Source of the DNA: JACKAQ01 sp020634975 [NCBI: Calditrichia bacterium]
Lineage (GTDB): Bacteria > Calditrichota > Calditrichia > RBG-13-44-9
NCBI GenBank assembly: GCA_020634975.1
Contig: JACKAQ010000001.1
Span: 186,001 to 250,000, forward strand
Direction: 5' to 3'
Length of the DNA stretch: 64,000 nucleotides
Position 1 is the first letter of the stretch. Every line of letters starts with the position of its first letter. Positions 45,686 through 54,136 of this stretch are shown piece by piece. Below the pieces are notes generated by a model. The model worked only from the letters and a program-made list of their open reading frames with translations, was not told the DNA's origin and searched no databases. Made by a program: the position numbers and the translations under genes.

Positions 45686-45937
45686 ATGGGTGTAATCATT
45701 TTATTAATCGTTGCATGTGTTGTTTTTGCCGGTGGCTTTTTGCTGGCGTTTTTGTGGGCTGTAAAAACGGGTCAGTTTGATGACCGCTATACGCCATCCA
45801 TGCGCATTTTATTGGATGATCAACCGTCAAACGATCAGAAGAAATCTAATAGCGGGAAACTCAACATACATCAATATACATCATCGCACTTTACATCTGA
45901 CAGCAGGTTTTTAACACAAAAACGGAGGAATGTTTAA
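45686..45937 (+). CDS. ccoS: cbb3 oxidase maturation protein CcoS
   Basis: Small membrane protein of 83 residues with one N-terminal membrane segment (VIILLIVACVVFAGGFLLAFLWAV) and the CcoS signature AVKTGQFDDRYTPSMRILLDD. It is needed for cofactor insertion into CcoN. The tail beyond residue 50 is longer and less conserved than usual. Its stop codon shares one base with the start of the ccoNO gene. It lies between ccoI and ccoNO. Confidence 0.93.
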   Translation: MGVIILLIVACVVFAGGFLLAFLWAVKTGQFDDRYTPSMRILLDDQPSNDQKKSNSGKLNIHQYTSSHFTSDSRFLTQKRRNV

Positions 45938-48078
45938 TGGCCGTAGAGAATTTTTACTACGACAACAAGATCGTGCGTAATTTTGCATACGCAACGATGC
46001 TTTGGGGAGTCGTGGGAATGCTCGTCGGTGTGATTGCAGCACTTCAGGTTTTTTGGCCAGAAGCCAACCTGGGATTGCAGTTCACCACTTTCGGGCGTAT
46101 CCGTCCGCTCCACACCAATGCCGTAATTTTTGCATTTGTCGGTAACGGCATTTTTATGGGGGTTTATTACTCTTTACAGCGCCTGTGCAAAGCACGAATG
46201 TTTAGTGATCTTTTAGGCAAATTGCACTTCTGGGGCTGGCAAATTATCATCGTTTTGGCGGCAGTAACCTTGCCGTTAGGAATCACCACATCCAAAGAAT
46301 ATGCCGAACTGGAATGGCCGATTGACATTTTGATCGCAGTCGTCTGGATTATTTTCGGTGTCAACATGATGGCAACCATTATCAAACGCCGTGAACGGCA
46401 TATGTATGTTGCCATTTGGTTTTACATCGCCACATTTTTTACCGTTGCGATGCTTCACGTTGTTAACTCGCTGGCAATTCCGGTCAGTTTATTCAAAAGT
46501 TATTCTGTATTCGCAGGTGTGCAGGATGCACTGATCCAGTGGTGGTATGGTCACAATGCTGTGGCATTCTTTTTAACCACACCGTATCTGGGTTTGATGT
46601 ATTACTTCCTGCCCAAAGCCGCTAACCGCCCGGTTTATTCCTACCGGTTGTCAATCATCCACTTTTGGGCGTTGATTTTTATTTACATTTGGGCTGGCCC
46701 GCACCACTTGTTGTATAACGCATTACCGGACTGGGCACAATCGCTCGGTATGGTTTTCTCGTTGATGCTAATCGCGCCATCTTGGGGCGGTATGCTGAAC
46801 GGTCTGTTAACGTTGCGCGGCGCATGGGACCGGGTTCGCCAGGACCCAATTCTGAAATTTATGGTTGTTGCGGTAACCGCATATGGTATGGCAACATTTG
46901 AAGGCCCAATGCTTTCCATCAAAAGCGTAAACGCGCTTTCGCACTTCACAGACTGGACAATTGCCCACGTTCATATTGGCGCACTTGGCTGGAACGGTTT
47001 CCTTACCTTTGGTGTGCTTTACTGGATTTTCCCAAAAATTTTCAGAACAAAATTGCATTCTATCAAATTGGCCAACTTCCATTTCTGGATTGGCACTTTG
47101 GGGATTTTATTTTACGCAATCCCGATGTATTGGGCAGGCATTACCCAGGGCTTGATGTGGAAACAATTTAATGCCGATGGCTATTTGCAATACCCGATCT
47201 TTTTGGAAACGGTGCTCCAGCTTATCCCGATGTATATGTTACGCGCCTTTGGCGGCGTGTTATTCCTCGGTGGAACCATCGTTGGTGTGTATAACCTGAT
47301 GAAAACAGCAATGGCCGGCAATTTGTTAGCGGACGAAGCAGATTCCGCACCCGCATTGGAAGCTGGACCATATGTTGATCATGGCAAAAACGTTTACGGA
47401 CACCGTTTTCTGGAAAGCCGTCCGATTCAGTTTTCAGTACTTGCTGTCATTGCCGTTGCGATTGGCGGTGCCGTCGAGTTCATCCCGACAGCTTTGGTAG
47501 AATCGAACATCCCGACCATTGCCAGCGTTAAACCTTATACGCCGCTGGAATTAGAGGGACGCGATATTTACATCCGCGAAGGCTGTTACACATGCCACTC
47601 ACAGCAAGTTCGTCCATTCCGCAGCGAAACAGAACGCTACGGCGAATACTCCAAACCGGGCGAATTTGTTTACGATCACCCATTCCAATGGGGATCCAAA
47701 CGCCTCGGACCGGATTTGCACCGTGTCGGTCAAAAATACCCGGATGCATGGCATTACAACCACATGATGGATCCGCGTTCCATGTCGCCGGGATCGATCA
47801 TGCCGCGTTACCCGTGGTTAAGCGAACAAGATGTTAATAAAGAAATGACACCCGGCAAAATTTCCGCAATGACAACGCTCGGTGTACCGTATCCGGATGG
47901 TTACGATCAGTTCGCGCTAAAAGATTACGATACGCAAGCCCAGCAAATTGCAGACGGTTTAAGCCAAAACGGCATTACAGTTGAAAAAGATAAAGAAATT
48001 GTCGCGCTGATTGGCTATCTGCAACGATTGGGTACCGATATCAAAATGGAACGGACTGCCCGAGTGGAGACAAAATAA
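45937..48078 (+). CDS. ccoNO: cbb3-type cytochrome c oxidase subunits I and II fused (CcoN-CcoO)
   Basis: A 713-residue fusion of the catalytic heme-copper subunit and the monoheme cytochrome subunit. Residues 1 to about 470 are CcoN with about twelve membrane helices and the heme and CuB ligands (RPLHTNAVIFAF, QWWYGHNAVAFF, GPHHLLYNALPDW, FTDWTIAHVHIGALGWNG). From about 490 on is CcoO, with one membrane anchor and one c-type heme site (REGCYTCHSQQVRP) and the later SPGSIMPRYPWL Met ligand region. Such fusions are known from Bacteroidota and allies. The oxidase reduces O2 to water under low oxygen. A strong hairpin lies between this gene and ccoQ. Confidence 0.95.
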   Translation: MAVENFYYDNKIVRNFAYATMLWGVVGMLVGVIAALQVFWPEANLGLQFTTFGRIRPLHTNAVIFAFVGNGIFMGVYYSLQRLCKARMFSDLLGKLHFWGWQIIIVLAAVTLPLGITTSKEYAELEWPIDILIAVVWIIFGVNMMATIIKRRERHMYVAIWFYIATFFTVAMLHVVNSLAIPVSLFKSYSVFAGVQDALIQWWYGHNAVAFFLTTPYLGLMYYFLPKAANRPVYSYRLSIIHFWALIFIYIWAGPHHLLYNALPDWAQSLGMVFSLMLIAPSWGGMLNGLLTLRGAWDRVRQDPILKFMVVAVTAYGMATFEGPMLSIKSVNALSHFTDWTIAHVHIGALGWNGFLTFGVLYWIFPKIFRTKLHSIKLANFHFWIGTLGILFYAIPMYWAGITQGLMWKQFNADGYLQYPIFLETVLQLIPMYMLRAFGGVLFLGGTIVGVYNLMKTAMAGNLLADEADSAPALEAGPYVDHGKNVYGHRFLESRPIQFSVLAVIAVAIGGAVEFIPTALVESNIPTIASVKPYTPLELEGRDIYIREGCYTCHSQQVRPFRSETERYGEYSKPGEFVYDHPFQWGSKRLGPDLHRVGQKYPDAWHYNHMMDPRSMSPGSIMPRYPWLSEQDVNKEMTPGKISAMTTLGVPYPDGYDQFALKDYDTQAQQIADGLSQNGITVEKDKEIVALIGYLQRLGTDIKMERTARVETK

Positions 48079-48107
48079 GTGAAATTAGAGGCATATATTG
48101 AGTGTGA

Positions 48108-48157
48108 GCGCTAAGGCGCATTGGGGGCAACTGTGGGGGTTGTTGGCGCCTTAACGC
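48108..48157 (+). promoter_or_regulatory. Intercistronic hairpin between ccoNO and ccoQ
   Basis: GCGCTAAGGCGC (48108-48119) pairs with GCGCCTTAACGC (48146-48157): eight continuous pairs, one mismatch, then three more. The loop is 26 bases and G-rich, with two runs of five G. There is no T run, so it is not a classical terminator. It may shield the upstream or downstream mRNA from nucleases. Confidence 0.5.
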
Positions 48158-48189
48158 ATCACCTCAGTAACAGCCGAATAGAGGTACTA

Positions 48190-48387
48190 ATGTATAAAGC
48201 AATTTTGGAAAACATCAACGGTGTGGAAATTTGGCCGGTTATCGGGCTGGTTATTTTCTTTGTTTTTTTCGTTGGAGTGCTGATTTGGGCATTCAGGTTA
48301 AAAAAAGAAGAAGTAGACCACATGGCCAACATTCCGTTGGAAGATGGGGATGAACATTTTAAAAACGGAGATTTATCCAATGGCTAG
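48190..48387 (+). CDS. ccoQ: cbb3 oxidase subunit CcoQ-like
   Basis: A 65-residue protein with one membrane helix (VIGLVIFFVFFVGVLIWAF) followed by LKKEEVDHMANIPLED, which is the normal form of CcoQ/FixQ. CcoQ stabilises the oxidase complex. The ATG at 48190 is taken because GAGGT lies just upstream; the longer open frame starting at 48121 runs through the hairpin and is not credible. The ccoP gene overlaps its end by eight bases. Confidence 0.85.
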   Translation: MYKAILENINGVEIWPVIGLVIFFVFFVGVLIWAFRLKKEEVDHMANIPLEDGDEHFKNGDLSNG

Positions 48388-48952
48388 AAAAAAAATAAAA
48401 GATGAACTTCTAGACCACGATTATGATGGCATTCAGGAATTGGATAACGATTTGCCACCATGGTGGTTGTACATGTTCTATTTCACCATTGTATTTGGAT
48501 TCGCGTATCTGCTTTATTTTCACGTACTTGATATCGGTGATTTGCAAGCTGCCGAATATCAGAAAGAAATGCAGGCAGCAGAAACAATGCTCGCGAAAAA
48601 CAATGCAGAAAATCAGGCACAATCGCCTCAAGAGATGACGGTGTTAACGGACAGCGAAAATCTCGCAGCCGGTAAAGAAATCTTCATGACCAACTGTATG
48701 GCCTGCCACGGCGCAAACGGCGAAGGTGGTGTAGGACCCAACATGACGGATGAATATTGGATTCACGGCGGTGCTTTCAGCGATATTGTGAACACAATTG
48801 TGGTCGGTGTACCGGCAAAAGGAATGATCTCCTGGAAACCGATTTTATCACCAACCCAAATTCAGCAGGTTGCCAGCTACCTTACCACTTTGCAAGGCAC
48901 AAATCCGCCAAACGGAAAAGAACCGCAAGGTGAAAAATATTCCGGCAGCTGA
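48380..48952 (+). CDS. ccoP: cbb3 oxidase cytochrome c subunit CcoP, single heme
   Basis: A 190-residue membrane-anchored cytochrome c. It has the FixP N-terminal motif (DGIQELDNDLPPWWLYMFYFTIVFG), one membrane helix, and one c-type heme site, CMACH (heme contact region GKEIFMTNCMACHG). The axial Met is probably in KGMISWKP. Proteobacterial CcoP has two heme c groups, whereas this protein has one, as in some Bacteroidota. The ATG at 48380 overlaps ccoQ by eight bases and follows GGAG. Confidence 0.92.
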   Translation: MARKKIKDELLDHDYDGIQELDNDLPPWWLYMFYFTIVFGFAYLLYFHVLDIGDLQAAEYQKEMQAAETMLAKNNAENQAQSPQEMTVLTDSENLAAGKEIFMTNCMACHGANGEGGVGPNMTDEYWIHGGAFSDIVNTIVVGVPAKGMISWKPILSPTQIQQVASYLTTLQGTNPPNGKEPQGEKYSGS

Positions 48953-49016
48953 GGTCGAGTTGTAAAAAAACCAAACTATTCCACAGAGGTGGGTTTTATT
49001 TGGGGAAATTTCAATC

Positions 49017-49046
49017 GCACACCGGTGACGATACCAGCCGGTGTGC
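49017..49046 (+). promoter_or_regulatory. Intercistronic hairpin between ccoP and ccoG
   Basis: GCACACCGG (49017-49025) pairs perfectly with CCGGTGTGC (49038-49046) around a 12-base loop. No T run follows, so it is unlikely to be a strong terminator. It could partly terminate, mark a processing site or stabilise the ccoNOQP part of the transcript. Confidence 0.5.
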
Positions 49047-49098
49047 TGTTGATAAACAAACCTCTGAGGTATCGGCAGTATAAAGAACGGTTAATAAA

Positions 49099-50547
49099 AT
49101 GGACGTTATAAAAGAATTACAACAGCAACAACAACCGGACGACAACGGAAAGCCGCAAAAAGATTCCGAAAAATATCGGGATCACGTTGCGACTGTTGAT
49201 GACGAGGGTAAACGAATTTGGGTTTATCCCAAAAAACCTTCCGGAAATTTCTACAAAGCACGCACTTATGTAAGCTGGGTGCTGCTCGCATTTCTGTTTG
49301 GTGCACCGTTTATCAAAATTGGTGGACAGCCGCTGTTGCTGTTCAATATTCTGGAACGTAAATTTATCATTTTCGGTGTGAAATTCTGGCCGCAGGATTT
49401 TCACCTGTTCGCCCTTTCCCTGCTGACATTTATCGTATTTGTTATCTTGTTTACGGTTGTGTTTGGCAGGTTATTTTGCGGCTGGGCTTGCCCGCAAACC
49501 ATTTTTCTGGAGATGGTTTTCCGCAAAATCGAATATTTTATCGAAGGTGATTCAAACCAGCAACGCAAACTGAACAAAGCACCCTGGAATTGGGAAAAAA
49601 TCTGGAAAAAAGGAACAAAGCTCAGCATCTTTTATGCGCTCTCATTCCTTATCGGCAACACTTTCCTGGCCTATATTATTGGCGTGGATGAGTTATTTAA
49701 AATTATTACCGATCCACCGAGCCAGCATTTGGCAGGATTAACTGCGATGATTTTCTTCTCCACTGTTTTCTTTTGGGTATTTTCCTGGTTTCGGGAGCAA
49801 GCCTGCGTAATGGTATGCCCGTACGGCCGCCTGCAAGGCGTTTTGCTGGATCAAAATTCAATCGTCGTTTCATATGATTTTAATCGCGGTGAGCCACGTG
49901 GCAAACGTCGCCGTAATGTTACGGAAGCGAATCTGGGCGATTGCATCGATTGCACAATGTGCGTTCAGGTTTGCCCGACGGGTATCGACATCCGCAACGG
50001 TACGCAGTTGGAATGCGTCAACTGCACCGCCTGCATCGACGCTTGCGACGAAATTATGGATAAAGTGGAAAAACCGCGCGGTTTGATTCGCTATTCATCA
50101 TACAACGGCATTGTCGAAGGTCAGAAATTAAAACTGACACCGCGAATCGTCGGTTATACCCTCATCCTGACAATTCTGTTGAGCTTAACCGGTTATTTGC
50201 TCACAAACCGGGTTCCTGTGGAAACGTCTATCTTGCGCACACCCGGAACATTATTCCAGGAAACGCCGGATGGCCAATATCAAAACCTGTACAATATTAA
50301 AGTGGTCAACAAAACAGCGGATGAAAAAGTAATCACGTTGAAATTGAACAACATTGCCGGATCTATTTTTATGGTCAGTGGCGATAAACTCAACGTGCCA
50401 AACGAAGGATTCGGTGAATCCGCATTTTTTGTCCGGATTCCCAAAGAACAAATTTTGCATCAAAAAACGCCCATCGAAATTTCTGTAATTGCAGACGGGC
50501 AGGAGCTGGAGGTTGTAAAAACAGCTTTCTTTGGTCCGGAAAAATGA
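49099..50547 (+). CDS. ccoG: cbb3 oxidase accessory protein CcoG
   Basis: CcoG/FixG/RdxA-type membrane ferredoxin, thought to reduce copper during cbb3 assembly. The 482-residue protein has about five membrane segments and a Cys-rich loop CGWACPQTIFLEMVFRK. Two [4Fe-4S] sites are given by CIDCTMCVQVCP and CVNCTACIDACDE, and the C-terminal Ig-like domain is FixG-C type. All family landmarks are present. It starts 146 bp after ccoP, behind a hairpin, and is followed by ccoH. Confidence 0.94.
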   Translation: MDVIKELQQQQQPDDNGKPQKDSEKYRDHVATVDDEGKRIWVYPKKPSGNFYKARTYVSWVLLAFLFGAPFIKIGGQPLLLFNILERKFIIFGVKFWPQDFHLFALSLLTFIVFVILFTVVFGRLFCGWACPQTIFLEMVFRKIEYFIEGDSNQQRKLNKAPWNWEKIWKKGTKLSIFYALSFLIGNTFLAYIIGVDELFKIITDPPSQHLAGLTAMIFFSTVFFWVFSWFREQACVMVCPYGRLQGVLLDQNSIVVSYDFNRGEPRGKRRRNVTEANLGDCIDCTMCVQVCPTGIDIRNGTQLECVNCTACIDACDEIMDKVEKPRGLIRYSSYNGIVEGQKLKLTPRIVGYTLILTILLSLTGYLLTNRVPVETSILRTPGTLFQETPDGQYQNLYNIKVVNKTADEKVITLKLNNIAGSIFMVSGDKLNVPNEGFGESAFFVRIPKEQILHQKTPIEISVIADGQELEVVKTAFFGPEK

Positions 50548-50603
50548 TGACACCTTTAATTAATTGTTGAATCAGGTTGAACTTAAGACAGGATAAATAT
50601 AGA

Positions 50604-51059
50604 ATGAACAAGGATTTATATTGGCCGATAGGCATCAGCGTAACATTGATTTTGTTTGTTGCGGGTCTTATTGGATTTGTGATTTTTTCGAAAACGGTAC
50701 CGGTAAATCTGGTAAGTGAAAATTATTACGAAAACAGCCTGAATTACCAGCAGCAGATCGACGAATCGCAACGTGCATCCGAAGTTAAAAATGACATGAC
50801 GATGCAATATGATTTACAGCAACAATCATTGAACATCCTGATCCCTAATTTGGCCGATAATTCAATTGTGGACGGAGAGGTTTATTTTTTCCGCCCATCT
50901 GACTCGCGAAAAGACCGGCGGATTGCCCTGGCAGTTGATGATGGGGGTCAACAACTGCTAAGCCTCGCCGATTTTGACAAAGGATTGTGGCGTGTCAGAC
51001 TATCCTGGAATGTGAATAAAACCAGTTTTTACACGGAAGAAGTTCTGGTAATTCAATAG
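50604..51059 (+). CDS. ccoH: cbb3 oxidase assembly protein CcoH (FixH family)
   Basis: A 151-residue protein with one N-terminal membrane helix (IGISVTLILFVAGLIGFVIF) followed by the periplasmic FixH domain. Landmarks are LVSENYYENSLNYQQQIDE and the later GLWRVRLSWNVN. It is required for stable cbb3 assembly. The ATG at 50604 is chosen; the upstream in-frame start at 50577 lacks a ribosome site, and AGGA lies ten bases before 50604. It is the last gene of the operon, and no strong terminator was seen after it. Confidence 0.88.
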   Translation: MNKDLYWPIGISVTLILFVAGLIGFVIFSKTVPVNLVSENYYENSLNYQQQIDESQRASEVKNDMTMQYDLQQQSLNILIPNLADNSIVDGEVYFFRPSDSRKDRRIALAVDDGGQQLLSLADFDKGLWRVRLSWNVNKTSFYTEEVLVIQ

Positions 51060-51109
51060 ATCGTATTTTTTAAATTTGTAAGCATGCTGTAAAATGTTTT
51101 ATCGTATGA

Positions 51110-51667
51110 GTGGTGGAAATTTCATTGAAGAAATCATATTCAACAGATCAACCAGATCAACTAATATCTTCAGCAAGCATAACTACGCTAACTGAAGAAT
51201 TTGGTTATGAAAACACGGTTGTATCGCCAAAATTTCGATCTGCATCGTTTCTGATGACCGCTACCGAGGAATTAGGGGCGATTGCTGTTACCCAAAAGCA
51301 TATATTGTTGGTCGATGACGAACCAAATTTGCTAAACACGATCGAATTTATTTTGGAAGCAGCGAACTACCGTGTTTCAACCGCTGCAGATGGGCAAAAA
51401 GGTTTGGCTAAATTACTCGATTATCAGAAAAATAACATTCAGGTGGATTTGCTGATAACCGACATCCGAATGCCACGTCTCAGCGGTATCGAGCTGATTG
51501 AACGTATAAAACAATTGGGCTTGCAAATTCCGGTGATGGTTATGTCCAATCACGGAAATCGCAGTATGAAATTACAGTTGAAACAGAAAGGTTGTGATTT
51601 TTTTCTGGATAAACCGGTCAACGATGACGATTTGTTGCGAGCTATCGAAAACATAATTGGACACTGA
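51110..51667 (+). CDS. Response regulator receiver protein with unique N-terminal extension
   Basis: A 185-residue protein. From about residue 63 on is a single receiver domain: acidic pair Asp68-Asp69 (HILLVDDEPNLLN), phosphoacceptor Asp117 (LLITDIRMPRLSG) and a Lys in FFLDKP. The first 60 residues are not recognised and are rich in Ser and Thr. There is no DNA-binding output domain. The GTG at 51110 is a weak start; an internal ATG at codon 49 (MTATEELG) would remove most of the extension. It follows the cbb3 operon by 50 bp on the same strand, but whether it is in that operon or senses oxygen status is not known. Confidence 0.8.
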   Translation: MVEISLKKSYSTDQPDQLISSASITTLTEEFGYENTVVSPKFRSASFLMTATEELGAIAVTQKHILLVDDEPNLLNTIEFILEAANYRVSTAADGQKGLAKLLDYQKNNIQVDLLITDIRMPRLSGIELIERIKQLGLQIPVMVMSNHGNRSMKLQLKQKGCDFFLDKPVNDDDLLRAIENIIGH

Positions 51668-51700
51668 TTTGATATCAGACCATCCATTTGATTCAAAAAA

Positions 51701-51735
51701 AAACACTCTGGCATTTGACAGAGTGTTTTTTTTTG
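51701..51735. terminator. Bidirectional terminator between converging genes
   Basis: AAACACTCTG and CAGAGTGTTT (51701-51710 with 51719-51728) form a 10-bp stem with an 8-base loop. Long A and T runs flank it on both sides, so it works in both directions. Confidence 0.92.
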
Positions 51736-51755
51736 AAAAAATTTGCGTTCACAGC

Positions 51756-53930
51756 TTAGCGTAACAACACCATTCGTTTCATTTCGCTTACCGAACCTGC
51801 GGAAACGCGGTAAAAATAGATTCCGCTGGAAACAACCTCACCACTATTATTTGTCGCATCCCACACAATTCGATGGCTTCCGGCTTCTTGCGTTTGCGAT
51901 AACAGCGTTTTGATTTTTTGACCCAACGCGTTGTAAATAGCAATTTCCACCGTTGAGCGTTCCGGCAGTTGATAACGGATTTCCGTTACCGGATTGAACG
52001 GATTCGGGTAATTTTGGAACACCTCAAATTGGTTGGGCACGGCCGTTGAATTTTTGAAAATCCGTAATTGGCTGACGCCGGCACCAAGTTGCAACTGCTG
52101 TCCGTTTTGTAGCGGTAATTCCTGAATTTGCTCGCCATTGCGGTTAATTTGAACAACAACGCCATCCATTTGCCAATCGGAAATTTGTACAGAAACAGCG
52201 CGTTTGCTCGTTACGGTAATTTCGGCATTTTCGCCGGCGGCGATTCTCATATCACCGGTGAAACGGACGTCAAATCCATTATTATCAACAAATTGCGGTG
52301 GTAAAGAATAGCTGCGGATATCTGCTGTTTCAGGAAGATTTTCACCAAAAACAATTCCTGCGAATGGACGCCGCCAATTTCAGAAAAGGTCATTTTTGCA
52401 ATCCGGCTAATTCGGCATTTGGGTCGGCAACGATTTTCGGCAAATCGCCGGATGCGCAGGAAAGCTCAATCGTTCCGGCACCCGATGCGCGAATCCAGTG
52501 ACCGCTCCCTCCCCGATCGTGTCGGTCAGTTGATACGAGCCGTCGAATTCATATAGCGTTCCGGGAATGATGATGTTGCCGGGATCACTGACATTGCTCA
52601 ACGATACATCGCAAGAAATTCCGCTAATCATATTCCAGCCTTCGTTTAGCGAGATACTCAACGTTTCAATCGCATCCCCGGCGATAGAAACCGCTTCGGC
52701 AGTCGGAAATTTCAACCAATATCCAACGCCCGGTGTCAATTCGGATTCGGTTTGGTAATTTCCATCAAACGAAAACAACGTTCCGGGAATATGGTTGGGA
52801 AAAAGAGTTGAAACGGAGCTATCGGAAGCGTGAAATGGTAGTCCGATCATATTCCAGCCTTCGCGGATGTTTGCGGTGAAACTGGATTGTTCAACAGAGC
52901 CTTCAAAATAAACGATGTATAATCCGGCAGAGATATCGGAAATGAGCACTTTTCCGGATGGAAAAAACGGATATGCACCCCATGCATCAGGTGTGTCGTA
53001 AAATCCGGCTTCAAAAATGTTGTCCGGATCAGAAATATCAACAATTCTCAATCCAGATTCGTAATGAGAAATATAGGCGTAATTTCCTTTGATATGCGTG
53101 TTGTGTGCCAACTGGTTCGGCGCAAGGTAAGTATCTCTTAATATTGGATTTGTGGGCGTTGAAATATCCCAAAATTTCACGGTTTTGCCAACTGTTTCCT
53201 CGGTGGACATCACAAAATTCTGATCTTCCGTTGGCCACACATTGTGCACATATCCGGCAGATGGAATTGTGATCCGGTGGATCAGCGATGGGCTGGCAGG
53301 ATTGGTCACATCATAAATACCAATGCTCGGTTGGCTGCCTTCAGCGATATACAGCACGCCGTTTTTTGCATACATATCGTGGCTGTCCGGGCCAAATTGG
53401 GTTAGCGCAACCGGATTTAGCGGATCGGCCAAACTGTACACATGAACGGAGGTGTTAAACCGGAAATCATCGGATACATAAAGAATTGCAGCATCCGTAT
53501 CAATATAGATGTTGTGTGGATTTCCGGAGGTGTTCAGCGTAAACGAATTCACCAAAGTTGCGGATGTCGGCAGGTTCGATAAATCTATAATTTGCAATAT
53601 TTTATTAGCTTCTGTCATCGTGTAGGCATAGTGCTGGTAAGTTTTGATATCCTTCCAGGTTGAAAAAGCGCTGCCGATAAACGCCACTTCTGCAGCATTG
53701 GCGGCATCCGTGATATCAACAATGCTGGTGCCGCTTCTGACACCCAACAGTGCATATTCGCGCCCCTGTGCATCAATATATCCCCAACAATCGTTGTAAC
53801 CGGTGCCGGCGTAGCTGTTCAATTGTTTGAGCAGCGGCACATTTGGACTGCCTTGCGCAAATGCACTTCCGATAAACACAGTGGCAAAAAAAATCAGCGT
53901 TCTCACAACGCTTTTCGATACTCTTTTCAT
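51756..53930 (-). pseudogene. Secreted LVIVD/choice-of-anchor-B protein with C-terminal sorting domain, broken by three frameshifts
   Basis: One long gene split into two main reading frames. The 5' part (from ATG 53930, GGGGA upstream) has a signal peptide and an LVIVD-type propeller (YALLGVRSGTSIVDIT, NYAYISHYESGLRIVDIS). After it come two WNMI repeats (REGWNMIGLPF, NEGWNMISGIS). The 3' part (to 51756) ends in a sorting domain (QNYPNPFNPVTEIRY, RMVLLR). Between them, the missing pieces are in other frames: GHWIRASGAGTIELS, then MTFSEIGGVHSQ, then GENLPETADIRSYSLPPQ. Single-base losses near 52500-52514, at an A5 run (52393-52397) and at a T5 run (52347-52351, minus strand) explain this. Three losses return exactly to the original frame. 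Sequencing error in homopolymers is as likely as real decay. Confidence 0.82.
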
Positions 53931-54066
53931 GAAAAATCCCCGGAAATTTTTAAATTGATACAAAATAACAGTTACAGTAGAGCGAATGAGTCAGAATCAT
54001 ATTTAACAAATGATTCAGGTTTATCAAATGATTTTTTTTGTGGATATTTTGGGAGGAACAGCTTGG

Positions 54067-54106
54067 TCAAAAAAAGTGCCATCAACGTTGAATGGTTGAT
54101 GGCACT
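54067..54106 (-). terminator. Rho-independent terminator after the GWxTD-domain gene
   Basis: A perfect 12-bp stem (54075-54086 with 54095-54106, AGTGCCATCAAC/GTTGATGGCACT) has an 8-base loop and a T run on the minus strand. It lies 30 bases past the stop codon. Confidence 0.94.
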
Positions 54107-54136
54107 AAAATTTATGCGAATGGTAACTATCTGTTT

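Noticed and set aside
48121-48189. N-terminal extension of ccoQ from an upstream start
   Set aside because: It would translate through the hairpin, adds residues not found in CcoQ, and the ATG at 48190 has its own ribosome site.
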